This document shows positions 1 through 5,230 of a stretch of 6,361 nucleotides of DNA, piece after piece. The position numbers and the translations under genes are program-made. This DNA is from Chloroflexota bacterium (lineage in GTDB: Bacteria; Chloroflexota; Dehalococcoidia; UBA2979): the NCBI GenBank assembly GCA_009843585.1, contig VYDC01000016.1, positions 1-6,361 on the forward strand. The letters run 5' to 3'. The notes below the pieces were generated by a model. That model was not told the DNA's origin. It worked only from the letters and a program-made list of their open reading frames with translations, and did not search any database. Every line of letters starts with the position of its first letter. Position 1 is the first letter of the stretch.

Positions 1-1
1 C

Positions 2-25
2 CGGGAAGCGGGCGTGCTCGGATGA
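2..25 (+). CDS. 3' end of an upstream gene, possibly another CaiB/BaiF CoA-transferase
   Basis: The frame open to the left edge reads R-E-A-G-V-L-G and stops at TGA 23-25. That stop overlaps the ATG at 22 in an ATGA junction, the usual form of translational coupling. The residues resemble the usual C-terminal tail of CaiB/BaiF proteins, and the next gene ends similarly with L-R-D-G-G-V-I. An adjacent paralogue upstream is therefore plausible. Seven residues cannot prove homology, and the open frame could be chance in GC-rich DNA. Confidence 0.42.
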   Translation, partial: REAGVLG

Positions 26-1206
26 GCGGACCGCTCGCCGGCGTGCGCGTGCTCGACTTCACGATCGCCCAGCAGGGCCCCCACTCGACGATGATGCTCG
101 CGCAGATGGGGGCGGAGGTCGTTCGCGTCGACCGCACCGGCCCGGGTGCCCCTCCGCCCAGGACGCCGCCGCGCGATCACCACATGGTCGGCTTCTCCTT
201 CGCCCACGCGCTCGGCAAGCGGAGCATCGCCGTCGACGTGCGTCGCCCGGAGGGGCGCGAGATCGTGCTCCGCATCGCCGCCACGGCGGATGTCGTCACG
301 AGCAACTTCCGGCCGGGCGTCATGGAGAAACTCGGCCTCGGCTTCGAGGAGATGCGGGCGGTGAACCCGCGCGTGGCCTATGTGACGGGCAGCGGCTGGG
401 GCCGGCTCGGTCCCTATCCGCAGCGCAGCTCGCTCGACATGGCGGCGCAGGCGGCCGGCGGGATGGTCTGGCTCTCGGGCTACGAGGGGGACCCGCCGCA
501 GCCGGCGAGCTGCGCGATCGCCGATCAGACGGGGGCGCTCACGCTCTGCACCGCCGCCCTCGCCGCGCTCGTTCGCGCCGACCGGACCGGGGAGGCCCTC
601 CACGTGGACGCCTCGCTCTACGGAGGCGGAGCGGCGCTGCAGGCGTGGGAGATGAACGCATCCTCGCTCTCGGGGAGGACGGTCCGGTCGGGAGACGGGC
701 ACGCCGTCCTCCGCGCTCGCGGCGCGGTGTGGCGGGCATTTCTGGCGTCGGACGGCTGGATCACCGTCGCCGCTGAGGACGCCCCGACCTTCGTGCGCCT
801 CTGCGAGGCCGTCGGTGCCCCCGAGCTCGCCGAGTGCTACCGGGACGACGCGGCGCGCGCCGCGGCGATGGACACCGTCGAGCAGCGCCTCGCGGACCTT
901 CTCGCGTCGCGCCCGGTCGAGGAGTGGCTCCGGACGCTCCGCGCGCGCGAGGTTCCGGCGGGGACGGTGCAGAGCTTCGCCGACGTGTTCGCCGACCCGC
1001 AGGCTCGCGCCAACGGCTACGTCGGGCGCCTGGAGCATCCCGACTTCGGCGAGATCGACGCGGCCGGCCTGCCCATCCTCTTCGATCGAGGCCCCGTCCC
1101 CCCGCCGCCGCCGCCGCGGCCCGGCGCGGACACCGACGCGTACCTGGCCGAGGTCGGATACAGTGCGGCGGAGATCGACCGGCTCCGCGACGGCGGCGTG
1201 ATCTGA
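22..1206 (+). CDS. CaiB/BaiF family (family III) CoA-transferase
   Basis: This 394-residue protein has the usual length of a family III CoA-transferase, a group that moves CoA between acyl-CoA thioesters and free carboxylic acids in the cytoplasm. The N-terminus (residues 3-40: PLAGVRVLDF, then LAQMGAEVVRVD) is the Rossmann-like CoA-binding start. Next come GKRSIAVDVRRPEGRE (65-80), the SNFRPGVMEKLGLG stretch (94-107), and IADQTG, in which D168 aligns with the catalytic Asp that forms the acyl-anhydride and glutamyl-CoA-type intermediates. The tail at 371-394 (TDAYLAEVGYSAAEIDRLRD, then GGVI) is the typical C-terminus. A proline run at 359-365 lies in the loop before it. The substrate cannot be read from sequence; formyl-, carnitinyl-, bile-acid- and methylmalyl/mesaconyl-type enzymes share this fold. 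The ATG at 22 overlaps the preceding stop, which supports this start and an operon beginning outside the window. Confidence 0.95.
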   Translation: MSGPLAGVRVLDFTIAQQGPHSTMMLAQMGAEVVRVDRTGPGAPPPRTPPRDHHMVGFSFAHALGKRSIAVDVRRPEGREIVLRIAATADVVTSNFRPGVMEKLGLGFEEMRAVNPRVAYVTGSGWGRLGPYPQRSSLDMAAQAAGGMVWLSGYEGDPPQPASCAIADQTGALTLCTAALAALVRADRTGEALHVDASLYGGGAALQAWEMNASSLSGRTVRSGDGHAVLRARGAVWRAFLASDGWITVAAEDAPTFVRLCEAVGAPELAECYRDDAARAAAMDTVEQRLADLLASRPVEEWLRTLRAREVPAGTVQSFADVFADPQARANGYVGRLEHPDFGEIDAAGLPILFDRGPVPPPPPPRPGADTDAYLAEVGYSAAEIDRLRDGGVI

Positions 1207-1233
1207 CCGCAGGCGCGCCGCGCCGGCAGCACG

Positions 1234-1238
1234 AAGGG
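1234..1238 (+). promoter_or_regulatory. Ribosome binding site for the DUF4389 gene
   Basis: AAGGG ends 8 bases before the GTG at 1247 and is the only purine-rich SD-like site in the 40-base gap. It fixes GTG as the start in the absence of a nearby in-frame ATG. Confidence 0.55.
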
Positions 1239-1246
1239 ACATCGCC

Positions 1247-1897
1247 GTGGCCACCAGCGAGGGCTCCGCGCCGTACGCGGCCCGCCTCGAGATCGACTAC
1301 CCGGAACGCCTGGATCGCCTGACCACGCTGCTCCGGGCGATCTGGATCATCCCCATCGTGGTCGTCGTCGGGGTCCTGAGCGGCGGCGGCACGCAATGGG
1401 TCTTCACGCAGTCGGGCGAGCTCGTGCAGGCATCCACCCTCGGCGTCAGCGGCGGGCTCTTCCTCGCGACGCTCCTGATGCTCCTCTTCCGCCGGCGCTA
1501 CCCGCGGTGGTGGTTCGACTTCCTGCTCGAGCTCAACCGCTTCAGCACGCGGGTCGGCGCCTACGCCCTGCTGCTGACCGATCGCTACCCCTCCACGACG
1601 GATGAGCAGTCGGTGCACCTCGACATCGACTACCCGGACGCGGAGCGGGACCTCAACCGCTGGCTGCCCCTCATCAAGTGGCTGCTGGCGCTTCCGCACT
1701 GGCTCGTGCTCGGCGTCCTCTCCATCCTAGCGATGTTCGCGGTGGTGATCGCCTGGTTCGCGATCCTGCTCACGGGCCGCTATCCACGCCCGCTCTTCGA
1801 CTTCGTCGTCGGGATCTCGCGGTGGGCGCTTCGCGTGGCGGCGTACTCCTTCTTCCTCGTGACCGACCGCTACCCGCCGTTCCGGCTGGAGTCCTAG
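1247..1897 (+). CDS. Membrane protein with two DUF4389 repeats
   Basis: This 216-residue protein starts at GTG behind an AAGGG site. It is an internal duplication. Repeat 1 (about 14-115) begins LEIDYPERLDRL and ends RRRYPRWWFDF...TRVGAYALLLTDRYP. Repeat 2 (about 125-216) begins LDIDYPDAERDL and ends TGRYPRPLFDF...LRVAAYSFFLVTDRYP. The shared I-D-Y-P start, the R-Y-P-R-x-x-F-D-F block and the T-D-R-Y-P end define DUF4389, a family of unknown function. Hydrophobic stretches at about 30-46, 67-82 and 143-176 (probably two helices in the last) suggest a hairpin pair per repeat. The conserved aromatic segments near 96-111 and 190-205 may be amphipathic or membrane-embedded. The gene follows the CoA-transferase by 40 bases and may share its transcript. 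Its function is unknown, and no catalytic motif is visible. Confidence 0.9.
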   Translation: MATSEGSAPYAARLEIDYPERLDRLTTLLRAIWIIPIVVVVGVLSGGGTQWVFTQSGELVQASTLGVSGGLFLATLLMLLFRRRYPRWWFDFLLELNRFSTRVGAYALLLTDRYPSTTDEQSVHLDIDYPDAERDLNRWLPLIKWLLALPHWLVLGVLSILAMFAVVIAWFAILLTGRYPRPLFDFVVGISRWALRVAAYSFFLVTDRYPPFRLES

Positions 1898-2020
1898 GGG
1901 TCGATCGAGGCAGCTTCGCCCGCGGTGTGGGTCGGTGGTGACCGGCAGGCGCCGCGAGCCCGCGCCGGCACACGGTAAGGAGGGCGCGATGCCAGATCGC
2001 GAAGGGGCCCGGAGGCTGCC
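1898..2020. other. Intergenic gap before the DsbA-like gene
   Basis: These 123 bases between two co-directional genes carry a strong Shine-Dalgarno and a mini-ORF at the right end (described separately). Short GC inverted repeats around 1930-1972 have no T-tract and are not convincing as a terminator. No clear -35/-10 pair was seen. Confidence 0.6.
1977..1983 (+). promoter_or_regulatory. Consensus Shine-Dalgarno of an 11-codon mini-ORF
   Basis: AAGGAGG is the best match to the anti-SD of 16S rRNA noticed in this window. It ends 5 bases before the ATG at 1989, so it is placed for that mini-ORF and not for the ATG at 2021. The latter has its own GGAGG at 2011-2015, inside the mini-ORF. Confidence 0.6.
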
Positions 2021-2024
2021 ATGA
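1989..2024 (+). CDS. Putative 11-residue leader peptide upstream of the DsbA-like gene
   Basis: An ATG placed 5 bases after a perfect AAGGAGG opens a frame reading M-P-D-R-E-G-A-R-R-L-P. It stops at TGA 2022-2024, overlapping the next gene's ATG in an ATGA junction. This arrangement would load ribosomes at the strong site and hand them to the downstream gene, whose own GGAGG lies within the mini-ORF. The peptide has no recognisable motif and no run of one amino acid that would indicate attenuation. Whether it is made, and whether it matters, is inference. The alternative is that the SD and ATG are a relic of an earlier start. Confidence 0.4.
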   Translation: MPDREGARRLP

Positions 2025-2983
2025 GCGAGGAGAGCGTCCCGCCCGACCCCGGCGAGGAGGGAGGGGCGACTGCGCCGGCGACGGAGCCGGAGGGCCCCGC
2101 CCCCGCGCCCGGCGCGGGGCGGCCCGCCTGGTCGTACTTCCTCACGCCCCTCGCGGTCCTGCTCGGCTCGGCCGCGATCATCGCCGCCATCGTCGTGACC
2201 GATCGCGACGGTGATGACGCGGACCCCTTCGCCCCGGCGCTCGACTCGCTCTCCGAGACCGCCATCTCCCTCTCCGCCACGGCTCGCTCGCTCGCCGAGA
2301 CGGCGGAGTCCCTCTCGGCCACCGCGAGCGGGTCCACCGCCGGACCGGGATCCGTCGCGACGCTCCGCGACGCCGTGCTCGGCTATGCCGCGCTGATCGG
2401 TCTCGACGTCGCGCTCTTCGATCAGTGCCTCGCCGACGCTGCGCCCTATGAGGCGATCGGGGCCAGGCTGCAGAGCGGCATCGCCATCGGCATCCGGGCC
2501 ACCCCCACCTTCCTCGTCAACAACAAGCTGATCTCAGGCGCGCAGCCGGCCTCGGTCTTCACCGAGGTGATCGCCGCCGAGCTCTCGGGCTCGCCCGCCA
2601 GCATCGACGACTACTCTCCCGCCATCCGGCAGCTCGCGGAGAGCGATCCCCCGAGCTTCGTGATCGTCGCCGAGCGGCCCGATCTCACCGGGGCCTTCAT
2701 CGAGGGAGATCCCGACGCCCCCGTCGTCATCGTCGAGTACAGCGACTTCCAGTGCCCCTTCTGCCAGCGCTGGTACTTCGAGACGCTCCCCGAGGTGCGG
2801 GCGATGGTCGGCGACGAGGTCGCGCTCGCCTTCTCCCACTTCCCGCTCACGCAGATCCACCCCAACGCGGCCGGCGCGCACGTCGCCGCGGAGTGCGCCG
2901 GCAGCCAGGGGCGGTTCTGGGAGATGCACGACCTCCTCTTCGAGAGGCAGGCGGAGTGGTCGGACCTTCCGGAGACGGGGTGA
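2021..2983 (+). CDS. Membrane-anchored DsbA/thioredoxin-4-like protein with permuted domain halves
   Basis: This 320-residue protein has a Pro/Glu/Ala-rich cytoplasmic tail (1-36), one transmembrane helix (about 37-60, no cleavage motif seen), and a heptad-repeat stalk (76-103). A DsbA-like region follows in unusual order. Residues 112-188 look like the C-terminal half of a DsbA_like/Thioredoxin_4 domain: a helical part with Y-A-x-x-I-G-L-D and F-D-Q-C-L, the cis-Pro loop T161-P162-T163, then FLVNNKLISGAQP and VFTEVI. After a linker (189-230) comes the N-terminal half: APVVIVEYSDFQ, the redox motif C245-P-F-C248, a strand ending AFSHFPL, and AAECAGSQGRFWEMHDLLF. The chain ends at 320 (WSDLPETG), where the helical region of a normal domain would continue. 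All elements of one fold appear to be present once, but circularly permuted. Expected role: extracytoplasmic thiol-disulfide exchange, if it folds. The start at ATG 2021 is supported by GGAGG at 2011-2015 and the ATGA overlap with a mini-ORF. Confidence 0.88.
   Translation: MSEESVPPDPGEEGGATAPATEPEGPAPAPGAGRPAWSYFLTPLAVLLGSAAIIAAIVVTDRDGDDADPFAPALDSLSETAISLSATARSLAETAESLSATASGSTAGPGSVATLRDAVLGYAALIGLDVALFDQCLADAAPYEAIGARLQSGIAIGIRATPTFLVNNKLISGAQPASVFTEVIAAELSGSPASIDDYSPAIRQLAESDPPSFVIVAERPDLTGAFIEGDPDAPVVIVEYSDFQCPFCQRWYFETLPEVRAMVGDEVALAFSHFPLTQIHPNAAGAHVAAECAGSQGRFWEMHDLLFERQAEWSDLPETG
2246..2329 (+). repeat. Four in-frame 21-bp (7-residue) repeats encoding a coiled-coil stalk
   Basis: Four consecutive seven-residue units read SLSETAI, SLSATAR, SLAETAE and SLSATAS (residues 76-103). 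Leu is fixed at position 2 and Ala or Thr at positions 5-6. The regular heptad, lying between the membrane helix and the redox domain, suggests a short coiled coil or amphipathic helix that spaces the domain from the membrane or promotes oligomerisation. The DNA units are similar but not identical, so the repeat is not a recent slippage product. Confidence 0.75.
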
Positions 2984-3046
2984 CCGGACGCGACCCGCGC
3001 CGGCGCGACACCTCTGCGGCGGCACCGGCAGCTCGGTCGGGGGGGA

Positions 3047-3122
3047 TGGTGCCGAGGGCCGGAATCGAACCGGCGACACCGCGATTTTCAGTCGCGTGCT
3101 CTACCGACTGAGCTACCTCGGC
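3047..3122 (-). tRNA. tRNA-Phe (anticodon GAA)
   Basis: Read on the minus strand, the 76 bases fold as a complete cloverleaf. The 7-bp acceptor is GCCGAGG with CCTCGGC. The D stem is GCTC/GAGC with loop AGTCGGTA. The anticodon stem is CGCGA/TCGCG with loop CTGAAAA, giving anticodon GAA for phenylalanine. The variable loop is GTGTC, and the T stem is GCCGG/CCGGC around TTCGATT. The discriminator base is A and CCA is encoded (3049-3047). All stems pair without mismatch. The gene lies in the same direction as the his operon, 70 bases beyond its last stop, and convergent with the DsbA-like gene, whose stop is 63 bases from the tRNA 3' end. Confidence 0.98.
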
Positions 3123-3131
3123 GCAGCGTCG

Positions 3132-3137
3132 AATGTA
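3132..3137 (-). promoter_or_regulatory. Possible -10 element for tRNA-Phe
   Basis: On the minus strand TACATT lies 9 bases before the mature 5' end of the tRNA, a fair match to TATAAT in an otherwise very GC-rich stretch. Bases about 17 bp further upstream (TGGCCC) are a poor -35. The tRNA could instead be transcribed by read-through from the his operon. Confidence 0.3.
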
Positions 3138-3160
3138 GCGAGTGGGGGCCATGCGGGCCA

Positions 3161-3187
3161 GCGCGCGCCGAGCCTGAGGCGACGCGC
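3161..3187 (-). terminator. GC hairpin after the flavin-reductase-like gene, possible terminator or processing site
   Basis: Nine G-C pairs join 3161-3169 with 3178-3187, with one bulged base at 3182 and an 8-base loop (3170-3177). The hairpin starts 5 bases beyond the stop codon of the last operon gene and lies before tRNA-Phe. There is no following T-tract, so it is not a classical intrinsic terminator. It may act as an atypical terminator, a 3'-end stabiliser, or nothing. Confidence 0.35.
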
Positions 3188-3192
3188 CGCGC

Positions 3193-3780
3193 TCAGCGCC
3201 AGATCATCGCCCGGTGCGCGGCGGCCTGCTCGCGCTCGCTCCTCTCGGCCCAGCGCTCGAGGAAGTCCGCCCCGACCAGCGGGCGCGCGTCGGCCCAGCG
3301 CATCGGGCGCCGCGCCTCGCCGGGGGCTCCGAGGCGCTCCCGCGCGCGCACGGCCGACAGGTATGCGGTCGAGTCGCCCAGGTCGAAGGCGCTCAGCACC
3401 TCGCAGGCGAGATAGCCGACCCCTCCCGTGAAGAGCGGGTCGCCGTGAGCGGTCTCCCCGAGCGGGAGGCCGGAGAGCTTCTCCCCGTCCCGCCCGGAGC
3501 GCAGGCCGAGGGGCTCCAGGAGCTCCAGCTGGTCCCGGGCGAGCAGGGTGACCGAGAGCGTGCCCGAGAGGGAGACCAGGTCGTGGGTGAAGGTGGTGCG
3601 GCTCAGGACGACGAGCAGCCGCGGCCGCTCCGGGACGATCGACGCCCCGAAGACCGAGACGCAGATCTGCGCGTTGCGCCGGCCGGAGGCGTCGCGGCCT
3701 CCCACCGCGCAGAGCGGCGCCCAGAACTCGGAGAGCAGGTCGGGAGGCCCGCCCGGCGCGGGGCGCCCGGGGGCGCTCAC
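3193..3780 (-). CDS. Flavin reductase-like (FMN-binding split-barrel) domain protein
   Basis: A 195-residue protein from GTG at 3780, which overlaps the TAG stop of the preceding gene by one base (TAGTG). Features of the flavin reductase-like split barrel are visible: A-V-G-G-x-D-A-S-G-R-R-N-A-Q-I-C-V-S (25-42); A-S-I-V-P-E-R-P-R-L-L-V-V-L (46-59); S-R-T-T-F-T-H-D-L-V (60-69), whose Thr-rich turn usually binds FMN phosphate; and S-G-R-D-G-E-K-L-S-G-L (95-105), like the family's SGR-x-x-D-K-F block. The C-terminus (160-195) is charged and probably helical. Such proteins reduce FMN with NAD(P)H, often for a partner monooxygenase, or simply bind FMN. No partner is in view. Its place as last gene of a his operon is not explained by the known pathway. 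The same frame stays open to 4245, but that upstream part is antifunctional shadow of hisN, and no SD supports a longer start. Confidence 0.85.
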   Translation of the reverse strand: MSAPGRPAPGGPPDLLSEFWAPLCAVGGRDASGRRNAQICVSVFGASIVPERPRLLVVLSRTTFTHDLVSLSGTLSVTLLARDQLELLEPLGLRSGRDGEKLSGLPLGETAHGDPLFTGGVGYLACEVLSAFDLGDSTAYLSAVRARERLGAPGEARRPMRWADARPLVGADFLERWAERSEREQAAAHRAMIWR

Positions 3781-4625
3781 TAGGTCGCGCGGCCCGGGGC
3801 CGGGAGGGGCGGCCGCTCCTCGCCCCGGAGCAGCCGCAGCGCCGTCTCGTGCACCAGGCCGTTCGAGCTGATGGCGTGGGAGATCCCGAGATCGTCGCGA
3901 CCGTCGACGTCGGTCAGGCGTCCCCCCGCCTCCTCGAGGATCGGCAGGAGCGCCGCGATGTCCCATGCCGAGATCTCCGGGTCGAGCATCAGCTCCGCCG
4001 ATCCCTCCGCGACGAGCAGGTGGCCCCAGCAATCGCCGTATCCGCGCTGGCGCCAGCTCGCCCCGAGCAGGCCGAGCGCGCGGCCGCCCCACGAGCCCGC
4101 CACCAGGCGGTAGGAGCCGTAGATGACCTGGGTCTCCTCGATGCGGTCGACGGTGGAGACGCGGATCCGCTCGCCGCCGCGCGCCCCGGCGCGCCCCTGG
4201 AGGGCGCGACTGCGGTAGGCGCCGAGCCCGCGGCCCGCCCACCACCGCGCGCCGAGCGCCGGCGACGACGCCACGCCGACCTCCACGACGCCCCGCCGCT
4301 CGCAGGCGATGAGCGTCCCCCAGACCGGCACGCCCCGGACGAACGAGTGCGTGCCGTCTATGGGGTCGAGGATCCAGCGCGCCGGCGCATCCGGCGCCCC
4401 GCCGAGGCCCGCCTCCTCGCCGAGCACGGCGTGCTCCGGGAAGCGCCGCGATATGAGCGCGCGGAGCTCGCGCTCCGCCGCCTCGTCGGCCTCGGTGACC
4501 AGCGAGCCGTCGGGCTTCCTGCGCACCTCCGCCCCGCCGTAGAAGGCCGGCACGGTGACGGCGTCGGCGGCGTCGGCCAGCTCGAGCGCGAAGGCGAGCA
4601 GATCGCGCGTCCCTGGCTCGCTCAC
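3780..4625 (-). CDS. hisN: Inositol-monophosphatase-family histidinol-phosphatase
   Basis: A 281-residue Mg-dependent phosphatase of the IMPase superfamily. Visible ligands are G-E70-E71 (motif GEE, 69-71), W-I-L-D87-P-I-D90-G-T (84-92), and the late S-A-W-D222-I-A-A (219-225). G-D198-C-W-G corresponds to the GDC/GDA substrate-loop segment. K37 to T44 (KPDGSLVT) and A46-D47 match the usual K-x-D-G-S-x-V-T-x-A-D start. Immediate linkage to hisC and hisB argues for L-histidinol-phosphate phosphatase (EC 3.1.3.15), the role of HisN in organisms lacking the bifunctional HisB or the PHP-type HisJ/HisK. The fold alone would also allow inositol- or PAP-phosphatase. It starts at GTG 4625 in a GTGA overlap with hisB. 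The only SD-like bases lie 17 upstream, inside a hairpin, so translation probably depends on coupling. Confidence 0.88.
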   Translation of the reverse strand: MSEPGTRDLLAFALELADAADAVTVPAFYGGAEVRRKPDGSLVTEADEAAERELRALISRRFPEHAVLGEEAGLGGAPDAPARWILDPIDGTHSFVRGVPVWGTLIACERRGVVEVGVASSPALGARWWAGRGLGAYRSRALQGRAGARGGERIRVSTVDRIEETQVIYGSYRLVAGSWGGRALGLLGASWRQRGYGDCWGHLLVAEGSAELMLDPEISAWDIAALLPILEEAGGRLTDVDGRDDLGISHAISSNGLVHETALRLLRGEERPPLPAPGRAT

Positions 4626-5230
4626 GCTGTGAGCGTCCCCTTCGTCGAGGGGACCTCTCCGCCGAGGCGCGCGTCGACGCGCGTGGCGGAGTCGAGCGCG
4701 CGGCCGAGCGCCTTCATCGCCGCCTCGGCGACGTGGTGGTCGTTCGAGCCGGCGAGCTGGCGCACGTGGAGGGTCGCGCGCGCGCCCACCGCGAAGGATC
4801 CGAGCACGTGCTCCACGAGCTCGGTCGGCGCCTCGCCGATCCGCTCGCCGGAGAACTCGAGATCGACCGCCGCGTAGGGGCGCCCCGAGAGGTCGACGAC
4901 GGCCTGCACCAGCGCCTCGTCGAGCGGGACGGTGGCGTCGCCCATGCGCACGATCCCCGCGCGCTCGCCGAGCGCCTGGTCGAAGGCCTGGCCGAGCGCG
5001 AGAGCGACGTCCTCCATCGTGTGGTGGGCGTCGACCTGGAGGTCGCCCTCGGCGCGCACCTCGAGATCGAAGCGGCCGTGCCGCGCGAAGGCCTCGACCA
5101 TGTGATCGAGGAAGCCGATGCCGGTCCTAGCCGACGCGGCGCCCGAGCCGTCCACCTCGAGCTCGACCGAGACGCGGGTCTCCGCCGTCTCGCGCGCGAG
5201 CGAGGCCCGGCGCGTCCCCTGCTCCGTCAT
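4622..5230 (-). CDS. hisB: Imidazoleglycerol-phosphate dehydratase
   Basis: A 202-residue monofunctional HisB, of normal length. It dehydrates D-erythro-imidazoleglycerol-phosphate to imidazole-acetol-phosphate (EC 4.2.1.19) in the cytoplasm. Both Mn-binding halves are visible: G-I-G-F-L-D-H-M (37-44) and V-D-A-H-H-T-M-E-D (66-74) in the first, and S-N-D-H-H-V-A-E-A (162-170) in the second. R-M-G-D-A-T-V-P-L-D-E-A (95-106) and the conserved end P-S-T-K-G-T-L (194-200) complete the family signature. There is no fused phosphatase domain, consistent with the separate hisN that follows. ATG at 5230 overlaps the hisC stop (ATGA) and has a GGAGG 7 bases upstream, so the start is well supported. Confidence 0.97.
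   Translation of the reverse strand: MTEQGTRRASLARETAETRVSVELEVDGSGAASARTGIGFLDHMVEAFARHGRFDLEVRAEGDLQVDAHHTMEDVALALGQAFDQALGERAGIVRMGDATVPLDEALVQAVVDLSGRPYAAVDLEFSGERIGEAPTELVEHVLGSFAVGARATLHVRQLAGSNDHHVAEAAMKALGRALDSATRVDARLGGEVPSTKGTLTA
4635..4654 (-). other. Inverted repeat at the hisB-hisN junction
   Basis: A perfect 7-bp stem (GTCCCCT with AGGGGAC, 6-base loop) lies near the end of hisB, just before the hisN GTG. The 3' arm holds AGGGGA, the only SD-like run near hisN. The bases also encode the conserved V-P-S-T-K-G-T of HisB, so coding constraint may explain the pairing. Confidence 0.35.

Noticed and set aside
1099..1120. CCG-rich tract as a microsatellite or regulatory repeat
   Set aside because: It encodes a proline run in the normally variable loop before the CaiB C-terminus, which is ordinary for high-GC members of this family.
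761..1699. Minus-strand open frame of 312 codons under the CoA-transferase and DUF4389 genes
   Set aside because: Composition is Arg/Ala/Gly-rich, no family motif is visible, and it opposes two genes with clear family signatures.
1930..1972. Short GC inverted repeats as a terminator after the DUF4389 gene
   Set aside because: Stems are only about 4-6 bp with imperfect extension and there is no T-tract; such pairings arise by chance in this composition.
2997..3006. GCGCCGGCGC palindrome as a terminator or attachment site
   Set aside because: A 10-base GC palindrome is common at this GC content, has no T-run, and no matching copy was noticed.
2534..3079. Minus-strand open frame running through the tRNA into the DsbA-like gene
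   Set aside because: It reads through a structural RNA and opposes the conserved CPFC region; it is a shadow frame.
3783..4245. Upstream extension of the flavin-reductase frame
   Set aside because: It lies wholly inside hisN in another frame, is low-complexity Arg/Gly/Pro, and lacks a supporting SD; homology starts only after the GTG at 3780.
3849..4877. Plus-strand open frame of 342 codons across hisN and hisB
   Set aside because: It is antisense to two well-supported enzymes, its product is Arg/Ala/Pro-rich with no domain, and long antisense frames are expected at this GC content.
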